Shown here: piece after piece, positions 56,905 to 64,000 of the stretch | Layout: every line of letters begins with the position of its first letter | Numbering within the stretch: position 1 is the first letter of the stretch | Assembly: GCF_902459465.1 (NCBI RefSeq) | Contig: NC_047063.1 | Span: 21,087,555 to 21,151,554, forward strand | Source of the DNA: Asterias rubens | Taxonomy: Eukaryota > Echinodermata > Asteroidea > Forcipulatida > Asteriidae | DNA length: 64,000 bases | Reading direction: 5' to 3' | Made by a program: the position numbers and the translations under genes | The notes under the pieces: model-generated | Seen by the model: only the letters and a program-made list of their open reading frames with translations | The model's database searches: none | Told to the model about the DNA's origin: nothing

Positions 56905-57005
56905 AAAGGATCTATGGTATAAATGCAAAAAGTACTTATATTAATGGCCTGACGTTTCAAACCTAGTCACGTCTTTCTCGAAGGCTAAAAAGAAAGACTC
57001 TGCTT
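56905..57005 (-). repeat. Dispersed repeat with GAAACGTC signature
   Basis: The minus strand reads cgagaaagacgtgactaggt, ttgaaacgtcaggcc, and tgcatttataccatagatcc plus ttttgg. It is the same order as at 47135-47275. It lies in EMC3 intron 6. Confidence 0.45.
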
Positions 57006-57063
57006 GGGACCAATCATCAGGCTAATCACCTTTGAAAAAAAAATGTTTACTAAGTTCACTGAC

Positions 57064-57143
57064 CTTGAATGCTTTCATGGGGTCGGGATTTGCACCCATC
57101 GGTTGACTCATCTGTTGCTGCATCAAGCGAGCCTGGTCAGCCG
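57064..57143 (-). CDS. EMC3: EMC3, exon 6
   Basis: Acceptor gattattgcag and donor gtcagt on the minus strand; 80 bp. With the G left by exon 5 it encodes AADQARLMQQQMSQPMGANP plus DPMKAFK. This matches the Met/Gln-rich linker of EMC3 (AADQ..MMQEQM... in human). Confidence 0.93.
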
Positions 57144-57191
57144 CTGCAATAATCAAGAGTCAAACATGGTTAACAATGACAAACAGAAGGC

Positions 57192-57391
57192 CAGGGCGCC
57201 AATTTCATAGAGCTGCTTATAGCACAAATAGTAGCTAAGCACAACATCATTATGCTTACAAGAATAAGATAACTAGCCAAAGTACCATGTCACAAGTACA
57301 ATTTGTGACTGGTATCCTGCTCATTTGTGCTAAGCAGGAAAATGTTAAGCCTTATTTTCTGCCTCAGCAGCTCTATGAAATTGGGCCCTGG
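57192..57391. repeat. GGGCCC-ended foldback repeat, best copy (200 bp)
   Basis: The left ccagggcgccaatttcatag plus agctgctta faces the right inverse cagctctatgaaattgggcc plus ctgg. Inner blocks are agctaagcacaac and atttgtgctaagcagg. The copy lies in EMC3 intron 5. The TIRs are about 28 bp with a few mismatches, as in a MITE. Confidence 0.75.
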
Positions 57392-57539
57392 TCAAAAGTA
57401 TGGGAGGAGATGTCAGTCAGAGTCAGCGAGAGTCCTCATGAATAATAAAAGTAACACAAAATTTATAATGCGCCAAGAAGTTGGAGAAACAGTAAGAATG
57501 TATAATTGATCTAAATCATGTACATACATAAATATGAAA

Positions 57540-57790
57540 TGGGTAAGATGGTTGTGGGTGTAAGTCACAGTTAAAACAAGACACTTATTACTTTGTCCTT
57601 CCAATGGGGTGCTAAAACGTCGGTGCCGTGAGTAGCACTGCACGTTAAACGACCCAGTGCAGTGCACTTATCGTTCAGAGGTTCGGTGCAACATTCAGTC
57701 ATGTATGTAATAACCTGAACAAGAACCAACACAAGAAATGGCCTAGGGATGAGGTTGTTGACACATTTTATCAAGGAAAGGTGTTTTGTC
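57540..57790. repeat. Possible SINE-like repeat in EMC3 intron 5
   Basis: Blocks gtgccgtgagtagcactgca, cgttaaacgacccagtgcag and gttcagaggttcggtgcaac resemble the body of family S3 at 14661-15040 (acgttaagcc and gttcaccccggtg). The similarity is loose. Confidence 0.25.
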
Positions 57791-58024
57791 TGAACAACCT
57801 GCACTCTGAACTTTATTTTCTTAAAAGCCAGAGGGCTTCTAAGTGAAACTTTGAATTGTGGGGATAAAATGAGCCATTTTGTTTATTTTTATTAATTGGT
57901 TATTCTAGACATCATTTAGAGACAGTGGAAGGCAGGGCAAACTAGTTAACATAAAGACAAGCAAAGTAAAGTAATTTAAAAGCAAGGTACAGGGATGCTT
58001 TTTGAGAAGCCCTTTCGTCCTCAC

Positions 58025-58186
58025 CATTATTTTCTCCTAAGATTAACGAGTAGACGCTACGTAGACCAAATACATTTAGGAAGTACCAGCTGGCTGAACT
58101 GACCCAAGATGCATCCAGTGAAGCCAGTTCCACACCTCGTTGAAGCATGGGCTTAAAGCGTAGTGTTAACGGGAAAGGAACCTTAG
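58025..58186 (-). CDS. EMC3: EMC3, exon 5
   Basis: Acceptor tctgattacag and donor gtgagg on the minus strand; 162 bp. It encodes [20 protein letters not shown], then [20 protein letters not shown] plus [11 protein letters not shown], which is almost identical to the EMC3 family core. The [18 protein letters not shown] stretch is the third transmembrane helix. Confidence 0.97.
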
Positions 58187-58217
58187 CTGTAATCAGACAC
58201 AAGAACAAAATATCATT

Positions 58218-58891
58218 TTAAAGGCGCTTGGACACTATCAGTAATTACTCAAAATAATTGTCAGCATAAAAACTTAGTTGGTGATGAGCAATGGAGAGCT
58301 GTTGTTAGTATTAAAGGCAGTGGACACTATTGGTAATTACTCAAAATAATTATTTGCATAAAACCTTTCTTGGTGACGAGTAATGGGGAGAGGTTGATGG
58401 TGTACAACATTGTGAGAAACGGCTCCCTCTGAAGTTCCATAGTTTTCGAGAAAGAAGTAATTTTCAAGGAATTTGATTTCGAGACCACAGATTTAGAACT
58501 TGAGGTCTCGAAATCGACACAACTTTGTGTGACAAGGTGTTTTTTTTCCCCATTACTATCTCGCAACTTCGACTACCAATTGAGCTCAAATTTTCACAGG
58601 TTTGTTATTTTATGCATACGTTGAGATACACCAACTGTGAAGGCTATTCTTTGACAATTACCAATAGTGTCCACTGCCTTTAAACATTGTGTGAAACGGC
58701 TCCCACTAAAGTAACGTAGAGAAAGAGATAATTTCTCACTCAAATATTAAAAGACTTTAGGCATAAAGGCTTTTTGGGCATTTGAAAGCACACAAACTTG
58801 TGCAACAAGGGTGTTTTTTTGTGCATATGTTGGGAAACACTAGTTAGACTACTGGTCTTTGACAATTACCGAAGGTGTCCAGTGCCTCTAA
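58218..58891 (+). mobile_element. MITE family M1, outer copy interrupted by another M1
   Basis: The left part (58218-58310) begins TTAA, aaggcgcttggacactat, and runs to gagagctgttgttagta. The right part (58684-58891) continues acattgtgtgaaacggctcc to the end gtgtccagtgcctctaa. The two halves join in consensus order across the inner insertion at 58311-58683. It lies in EMC3 intron 4. Confidence 0.88.
58311..58683 (+). mobile_element. MITE family M1, inner nested copy (373 bp)
   Basis: TTAA at 58311-58314 and 58680-58683 flank a complete M1 element with termini aggcagtggacactattg and its exact inverse. It is inserted in the outer copy at a TTAA created from the consensus agtataaaacattg position. 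This gives a direct view of the target duplication. Confidence 0.92.
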
Positions 58892-59201
58892 AGTTTAAAG
58901 CCATCGTTAATTACTCCTAAAACTAATGGCCAAATAAACTGACTTTAAATAGGAAGAAGAAATGTGGTTTTAGAGATCGGGATTCACAAACTCTTCAATC
59001 TCAGAAATGTTTCTGCATGAAACGTTTCTCAGAGTAAGTATTCCAATTGCAGATTATTGCCCCTGCTTGGACACAACCACATCCGATTCTTGGTGATATC
59101 TTGAAAAAGAGCTACAAGGGACCAGTCTCTTCTAACCTACAAATTTGTTTTCTTCCTTCCCTAGACACAGTAGCAAGAAAGTCTTAGGTCAATTGACTTA
59201 C

Positions 59202-59306
59202 TGATAACGAAGCCTGAGAAGGTCCAGTTGATCCAGCCACCGATGACGATCATGGGCAGAATGTTGGTTAAATTACCCTTCAGCATATCAGTCAGCATGG
59301 ACGGAT
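59202..59306 (-). CDS. EMC3: EMC3, exon 4
   Basis: Acceptor ttgtttag and donor gtaagt on the minus strand; 105 bp. It encodes [20 protein letters not shown] then [14 protein letters not shown]. This is the conserved EMC3 region (TDM.KGN.TN.LPMI.IGGWIN.TFSGFV) containing the second transmembrane helix of this Oxa1/YidC-superfamily protein. Confidence 0.97.
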
Positions 59307-59477
59307 CTAAACAATATACATGTAGATGTTACATAAAAGTTATTACATAATAATAATAATGATACACTGAATTCAGAACTTGTATTTGCTGATTTGTTTA
59401 ATTGATTACAATTCGATCCAACGGCAAATTTAGCCCCAATAACAGGATGCATCGGAAACGAGAAAAAATGCTCAGGT

Positions 59478-59645
59478 TTAGATGTGGAAAAAAAAAAAAA
59501 AAACCAAATGGGTGAATACCCACGCAATCAGGTAGGGACTGAAAACCCAATCCACACAAGGCTCCAGTCCCTGGTGGGACTCGAACAGGAGTCCACATGG
59601 GTGAAAGGCAGGGAAAGAAACCACTGAGCCAACCTGATATATAGT
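59478..59645 (-). repeat. tRNA-derived SINE copy (family S2)
   Basis: The minus strand reads caggttggctcagtggtttc (A-box), atgtggactcctgttcgagt plus cccaccagg (B-box), gtgtggattgggttttcagt, ccctacctgattgcgtgg, and ends in a T-rich run. It is the better copy of the S2 family (other copy at 3655-3810). It lies in EMC3 intron 3. Confidence 0.65.
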
Positions 59646-59678
59646 GTGTTTTATGCACGTGCATCTCAGAGTGCTCAT

Positions 59679-59725
59679 TAAAGGCACTGTACACTATTGG
59701 GAATTGTCAAAGACCAATTGTCAAG
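59679..59725 (-). repeat. MITE family M1, terminal fragment
   Basis: Begins TTAA, aggcactgtacactattgg, then attgtcaaagaccaattgtc. Only one end of the element is preserved. Confidence 0.6.
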
Positions 59726-59831
59726 ATTTAACACAGCAGGACATCAAGCACAATGTGCCTGGCTCACTATTGTTGTACTCCATGGTCCAACCATGGTTTC
59801 TTTCTCCATGGTCCACAATGATCAAACTTAC

Positions 59832-59925
59832 CAGCCATTGGGTTCTGAACCACTCCCTCTCTTTTTTGCGTTTTGAAGAATCCAGAGTCATCATTATTGA
59901 AGAACTGTTTCCTCATGTTGAAAGA
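59832..59925 (-). CDS. EMC3: EMC3, exon 3
   Basis: Acceptor gtgtag and donor gtaagt on the minus strand; 94 bp, phase 0 at entry. It encodes SFNMRKQFFNNDDSGFFKTQ plus KREGVVQNPMA. This is the EMC3 segment SF..RK..FNN..GFFK..KR that joins the first helix to the conserved core. Confidence 0.92.
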
Positions 59926-60275
59926 CTACACAATGCAAGAAAAAAGTTGCAAAATAGAAATTATTAAAGCTGATAACTAGGCCGGGGCGACTAGTGAAAT
60001 TTACTACTCTAGTCGCAACTTTGACACTAGCCGCTACTAATTTTTACTTCCCAAGATGCACTGCGGCATAATGTTTACCGCAGGCAGAAAATAGTAAAAT
60101 TCACGCTAACAGGATTGAAGGATTGTGTCACTGATAAGGTCCGATTGTGATTCGTTAGTTAATTACATACCATGTATTTTGTCGTGAATAGTGGTTCGCC
60201 AAACAGTCACGACTGTTTTTGTAGTAGTCGTGATAATTTTTGTATTTTTTGTAAAATGAATGTACGTTTGATTAC

Positions 60276-60333
60276 CTGTCGAGGAAGAAACTTGCCATTT
60301 TCTCTAAGAAGTCTGCTCTTTAGCAAAGCTTGT
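60276..60333 (-). CDS. EMC3: EMC3, exon 2
   Basis: Acceptor ttcttctag and donor gtaatc on the minus strand; 58 bp. It encodes QALLKSRLLRENGKFLPRQ, matching the SR.LRENGK..P.Q segment of EMC3. It starts with the last base of a glycine codon left by exon 1. Confidence 0.93.
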
Positions 60334-60434
60334 CTAGAAGAAAAGAAGAACATTTTAAAATAAGAATGCTGTGAACTAAGTTTTTTTCAAACAAAGCGAA
60401 TCTAGATATTTAATCAATAAATTTAGGCAATAAT

Positions 60435-60630
60435 AGGATTCTGTCTCACACAATATCCTATCACCAATCCGCGGGGCTGATTTTGCTCAATGGCCAAAGG
60501 CATTGTGGGTCAATGTTGGATGAAAAAAAAGGGCTAAGCCCCCTTTTATAACAACAATGTCTTTCAGCAATTCAGTCGAATCAGTCAGGCTGTTGTGTGT
60601 GGGGGGATCTTTGAGGAGACAGAATCTTAT
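60435..60630. repeat. Possible short TIR element in EMC3 intron 1
   Basis: ggattctgtctc at the left and gagacagaatct at the right are inverses over about 11 bp. The interior is unremarkable. It is weakly supported because the TIR is short and no second copy is seen. Confidence 0.25.
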
Positions 60631-60971
60631 GTCAGAGAGTCCTGCCACAACCAACCAACCTGACTTTCATTTGCTTGTCTTTTATTTATTTTTTAAATAA
60701 AACAAAATACTTAATTAATACAAGGTGAGTAGATCTCATAATTCAAACGTAGTCCCACATACTGACATACCTTGCAGGAAATAAAGTATGTTATTAAAGC
60801 ACCTTTTTAATATGCGCACTATATTATAGGACGACACTTTTTTATTATTATATATTAGGCCATTTATAATGCCAGAAAAGTTTCCACACCAGCCCACCAT
60901 TTTCTTAAAATGCTTTTTTTTTTTTCTTTTTTTTTTTAACCCTGACTGAGAATGCAATGCCACTCTCTATA

Positions 60972-61366
60972 TTAAAGGCAGTGGGCACTATTGATTGGTA
61001 ATTGTCAAAGACTAGCCATCACAGTTGGTGTATCTCAACATATGCATAAAATAACTAACCTGTGAAAATTTGAGATCAATCGGTCATCAAGTTGCGAGAT
61101 AATAATGAAAGAAGAAAACACCCTTGTCACACGAAGTTGTGTGCTTTCAGATGCTTGATTTCGAGACCTCAAGTTCTAAATCTGAGGTCTTGAAATCAAA
61201 TTCGTGGAAAATTAGTTCTTTCTCGAAAACTACTGGCACTTCAGACAGAGGGAGCGGTTTCTCACAATGTTTTATACCATCAACCTCTCCCCATTACTTG
61301 TCACCAGGAAAGGTTTTATCCTAATAATTATTTTGAGTAAATACCAATAGTGTCCACTGCCTTTAA
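60972..61366 (-). mobile_element. MITE family M1, full-length copy, reverse, in EMC3 intron 1
   Basis: TTAA at 60972-60975 and 61363-61366, with aggcagtgggcactattg and the inverse at the ends. The minus strand follows the consensus through ggggagaggttgatgg, gagaaaccgctccctctg and the gaggtctcg hairpin. Confidence 0.9.
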
Positions 61367-61708
61367 GGTTTATCGCCAAAAGCAAAATATCAAGAGAGGG
61401 CGCTGTTGAACCCACACAAAGATATAGGCGATGCGTGCGCGAGTCATACATGACATCTTACAAGTTACATCGCATAGCAAACTGCCTCATATGCCTTCCC
61501 ACAATGCATTGCGGTTCTGAATCGCGATATAAACCCTAATGCGTAATGGGGAAAATATAAAAAATGTAAAATAAATGGTTGTCATGATGGGGCCTTAGAC
61601 CTAGGCACCTAACCCCCAAGGCTTTGGGACCGGTTTTAAAATAACTGATGGCTAAAAATCCTAAATAAATAAAATCGTTTGATTGAGAAAAAAAAAGAAA
61701 ATTTCAGA

Positions 61709-61846
61709 AAAGTTTCCGTATTCTCTTTTCTGAATCAATCACTTTTCATTGATTCGATTTAATTAATGAGGTCCCAAATAGGATATCCCTTTTTGTCAAA
61801 AAATGGGTGAAAAAATGGTGGCGACATTTTTTTACGGAAAGTTTTC
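61709..61846. mobile_element. Foldback element M3, copy 3, in EMC3 intron 1
   Basis: The left gaaaagtttccgtattctct faces the right gaaaaaatggtggcgacatt plus tttttacggaaagttttcc. The termini and the ggtggcg block match the copies at 51895 and 52358. The left arm is diverged. Confidence 0.6.
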
Positions 61847-62023
61847 CGCACTGATGACTATGCGAGATTATAAATGTGGCGACTTTGTCGCAGCACCTTC
61901 ACGTAGGCCATGTTAGTATTATTGTAATGTAAGGTTAGAAATGGACGACTCGTCCCGTGAAAACTGATGAAAACTTAAAATATCAAAAAATGAAAAACCT
62001 AAAACATTAAATTAAATACTTAC

Positions 62024-62172
62024 CCGTCTGATACTTGTTGAAGAGTTACTTTTTTCTGTGAAGTAAGCAATAAACTGACATAATGTCTGATGATTCCAAC
62101 AAAGAATGTGATAAAAACTATGGGTAACACGACCCAAAGACGAATATTTGGGTCCAACAATAACTCTGCCAT
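62024..62172 (-). CDS. EMC3: EMC3, exon 1 (N-terminus)
   Basis: EMC3 is a core subunit of the ER membrane protein complex, which inserts transmembrane segments of tail-anchored and polytopic proteins; it belongs to the Oxa1/YidC/Get1 superfamily. The ATG at 62170-62172 has G at -3 and begins [20 protein letters not shown], then [16 protein letters not shown], the first transmembrane helix and its flank, almost as in human EMC3. It ends with a gtaagt donor. The seven exons (149+58+94+105+162+80+102 bp) join in frame to give 249 residues, against about 261 in vertebrates. All junctions are GT..AG. The gene is divergent from the CLN3-like gene beginning at 62483. Confidence 0.97.
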
Positions 62173-62482
62173 TTCGGCAGATGATGGAGGACGACTTGGT
62201 TGGAGGTTTAACGACTCCGGGCGAGTGGTGGCGCTGTTGCAGCCTAGCCCGGTACTAGACTCTGTTCATTAGACAAGCTACTAGCCTTTAGCACTGTACC
62301 AGAAATGCGGGTGTGTGTAGTGTACGACGCGTGACGAGAGCTAGCGATTACACAAACATACGAACGACCTGTTTCAACTTGAACTCTAAACTTTCACAAT
62401 CAATACACTGTCTGTGCTGACTGTATTGTATGTAACTGTATAAACCTCCATGATTATTCCATGATTATTCCTGGCTTCAGAA
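62173..62482. promoter_or_regulatory. Shared divergent promoter region, EMC3 / CLN3-like gene
   Basis: Only about 310 bp separate the two start codons on opposite strands, so both promoters must lie here or overlap. No TATA box is evident. Moderate GC content and short CG-containing tracts (gtgtacgacgcgtgacgag) fit a housekeeping bidirectional promoter. Transcription starts cannot be placed. Confidence 0.5.
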
Positions 62483-62592
62483 ATGTCGGAAGTTGAAGAA
62501 GAACAAATGGATAACGTAATAGACCCACAATCTGTTCCTGTTGATCTTACCCAAAACAAAACAGTGAAGATAAGAAATCTTGTTGCTTTCTG
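62483..62592 (+). CDS. CLN3: First coding exon, probable CLN3 (battenin)
   Basis: The ATG at 62483 (G at -3) opens a 36-codon frame, MSEVEEEQMDNVIDPQSVPV then DLTQNKTVKIRNLVAF, with a gtaagt donor at 62593 splitting a tryptophan codon. The acidic, unstructured N-terminus followed by RNLVAFW resembles the start of CLN3, where an acidic N-terminus leads into a KN.VGFWLLGL-type first helix. CLN3 is a multi-spanning lysosomal membrane protein of the major-facilitator/ENT-like fold. Only this short exon is visible, so the family call depends on about eight residues. The later exons lie beyond the window. A LINE occupies the following intron. Confidence 0.45.
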
Positions 62593-62829
62593 GTAAGTTA
62601 CACCACTCACCAGGTTTCACTATCCCAGTATCTTCAATTCAACAAGTTCATTTGTCGCTGTGTGTGTAATTTGTAGAAATTCTTTACATCAATATCTATC
62701 TATATCCTCATTGCATTGCCTCTAGATTATAGAAAGGAAACGGGGCCTTCAAATGATTATTTTCCAAACTAACATCTGCTGGGGCCTGCTGGGAGGGGGG
62801 GGGGCAACTTTGCTAGGGGACGAGGATAG
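62593..62829 (+). other. Start of the intron of the CLN3-like gene
   Basis: Non-coding sequence between the donor at 62593 and the 5' end of the inserted LINE. It includes a G-rich run at 62791-62803. Confidence 0.5.
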
Positions 62830-62841
62830 GGGTGATAAATT

Positions 62842-63192
62842 ATGTTTGATGGCGATAAACTTACGGATGTAGTCTTTACCGTGGAAGAAGTGGCGAAACA
62901 GTTGCAGAAACTCAACCCAACAAAATCCCCTGAACCGGATGGACTGCACCCAAAGGTACTGAAGGAAGTATGTAATGAGATAGCACATCCACTTGCCATC
63001 ATCTTTAGAAAGTCAATGGATGAAGGTGAAGTTCCAAAAGGTTGGAAAGTTGCTGAAGTTACTGCCATCTTCAAAAAAGGTAGTGCTGCAGATGCTGGGA
63101 ACTACAGGCCAGTCAGCCTCACTTCGATAGTATGCAAGATTATGGAGTCTATCATCAGAAACCACACTAGTGCAATTTATGAACAAACATAA
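62842..63192 (+). pseudogene. Reverse transcriptase, N-terminal part (frame 1)
   Basis: Encodes the beginning of a LINE RT domain: LNPTKSPEPDGLHPKVLKEV, GWKVAEVTAIFKKGS, then NYRPVSLTSIVCKIMESII. These are RT motifs 0-2 of the Jockey/CR1 group. The frame then runs into a stop at 63190-63192 because of a one-base shift near 63161-63167. The conserved sequence resumes in the next frame. Confidence 0.9.
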
Positions 63193-64000
63193 CATCATTC
63201 AGGAGGAACAACATGGATTCAGACAGGGTCGCTCGTGTGTAACGCAACTACTCATTCTAATGGAAATGTGGACAAAACTGCTGGAGGAAGGTGCGGATAT
63301 TGATGTAGTCTACCTAGATTTCCGGAAAGCATTTGACTCTGTCCCACACCTGCGCCTCCTGAAGAAGGCCGAAGCAAATGGAATTGGTGGCAAGCTGATT
63401 CGATGGATCGAAAGTTTCTTGATTGGAAGAAAGCAACGAGTGTCTTTAAATGGTGAGATATCAGACTGGGCCAGTGTGAGGAGTGGCATCCCGCAGGGCA
63501 GTGTTCTTGGGCCAATACTTTTCATAATATACATCAATGACCTACCAAATGTAGTTTCCAGTCTTGTAATGATGTTTGCGGACGACACCAAGATCTTCAC
63601 TCCAGTCAAGGGAGAAGACGACTGTCAGATATTACAGGAAGACCTCAACCGGTTGGGTGACTGGTCCTCAAAATGGCAGCTCAAATTCAATGTTGCTAAG
63701 TGTGGAGTACTGCACTACAGGAAAGGGGTCGACAGAGTCACTTACACTATGACAGAAGGAAACCACTCCAGAAATTTGAAAGAAATTGACGACGAAAAGG
63801 ATCTTGGTGTCCTGTTTGACAAGTCACTAACTTTCAGTAAGCACATTGGAGCAATAGCAAACAAGGCAACTCGAATTCTAGGTGTAATAAAACGGACCTT
63901 TGACTACATGGATGAGGAGACTTTCAAGGCATTGTACAAGACCATGGTTCGCCCACATCTGGAGTACGCCAACAGCGTTTGGTGCCCCTACTTGAAGAGA
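63167..64000 (+). pseudogene. Reverse transcriptase, catalytic part (frame 2), open to window end
   Basis: In the +1 frame the RT continues for 278 codons without a stop to the window edge. Visible motifs are EEQHGFRQGRSC, VVYLDFRKAFDSVPHLRLL (motif A with catalytic Asp), SGIPQGSVLGPILF (motif B'), MMFADDTK (motif C, catalytic Asp pair), then WQLKFNVAKC and EKDLGVLFD. The thumb-like region follows, with FKALYKTMVRPHLEYANSVW. The catalytic residues are intact, so the frameshift is the only visible lesion. It is probably a young insertion or contains a sequencing error. Confidence 0.92.

Larger units (their letters stand above)
62830..64000 (+). mobile_element. 5'-truncated non-LTR retrotransposon (Jockey/CR1-like), runs off the edge
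   Basis: The element carries a reverse transcriptase ORF in two frames (see next two entries). The in-frame stop at 62836 shortly before the first RT residues suggests 5' truncation or decay. No endonuclease domain is visible upstream. It has the same orientation as the host gene intron. The 3' end lies beyond the window. Confidence 0.85.

Noticed and set aside
62769-63074. 101-codon minus-strand frame over the LINE
   Set aside because: Antisense shadow of the reverse transcriptase.

Overview
This is animal nuclear DNA. It has intron-containing genes with GT..AG junctions, AT-rich non-coding DNA, and a dense load of short transposon-derived repeats. The proteins are clear metazoan orthologues. 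The repeat landscape (TTAA-flanked miniature elements, tRNA-derived SINEs, frequent TACATGTA and TAGGCCTA palindromes) points to a marine deuterostome, most likely an echinoderm and plausibly a sea star. That placement is inference from recognition, not from a search.

Layout. (1) 334-1898, plus: the last three coding exons of the Golgi GDP-fucose transporter SLC35C1; the 5' exons lie left of the window. (2) About 1.9-34.6 kb: a 33 kb stretch with no recognisable protein gene, filled with at least two TTAA-flanked MITE families, other terminal-inverted-repeat (TIR) or foldback elements, tRNA-derived SINEs, LINE 3' ends and tandem repeats. (3) 35586-46357, minus: a complete Bicaudal-D gene (3 coding exons, 894 aa) with an unusual Pro/His-rich tail; its 7.8 kb first intron carries tandem arrays and a CGATAT-rich foldback element. 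(4) 48848-50281, minus: TRMT10C/MRPP1, a mitochondrial RNase P and tRNA methyltransferase subunit, with one coding exon and a spliced 5' UTR. (5) 50.4-55.6 kb: a cluster of TIR and foldback elements. (6) 56015-62172, minus: complete EMC3, an ER membrane protein complex subunit (7 exons, 249 aa). (7) 62483 onward, plus: a first exon resembling CLN3 (battenin), divergent from EMC3 across about 310 bp. Its first intron carries a frameshifted non-LTR reverse transcriptase that runs off the right edge.

The host genes are ordinary housekeeping genes (Golgi sugar transport, dynein adaptor, mitochondrial tRNA processing, ER membrane insertion, lysosomal protein) and do not form a joint pathway. I see no CRISPR array, operon or novel multi-gene system. 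The most unusual signals are in the repeats. A stem-loop identical in form to the histone mRNA 3' end signal occurs three times in dispersed repeats, and one MITE is cleanly nested in another copy of its own family at a TTAA target.
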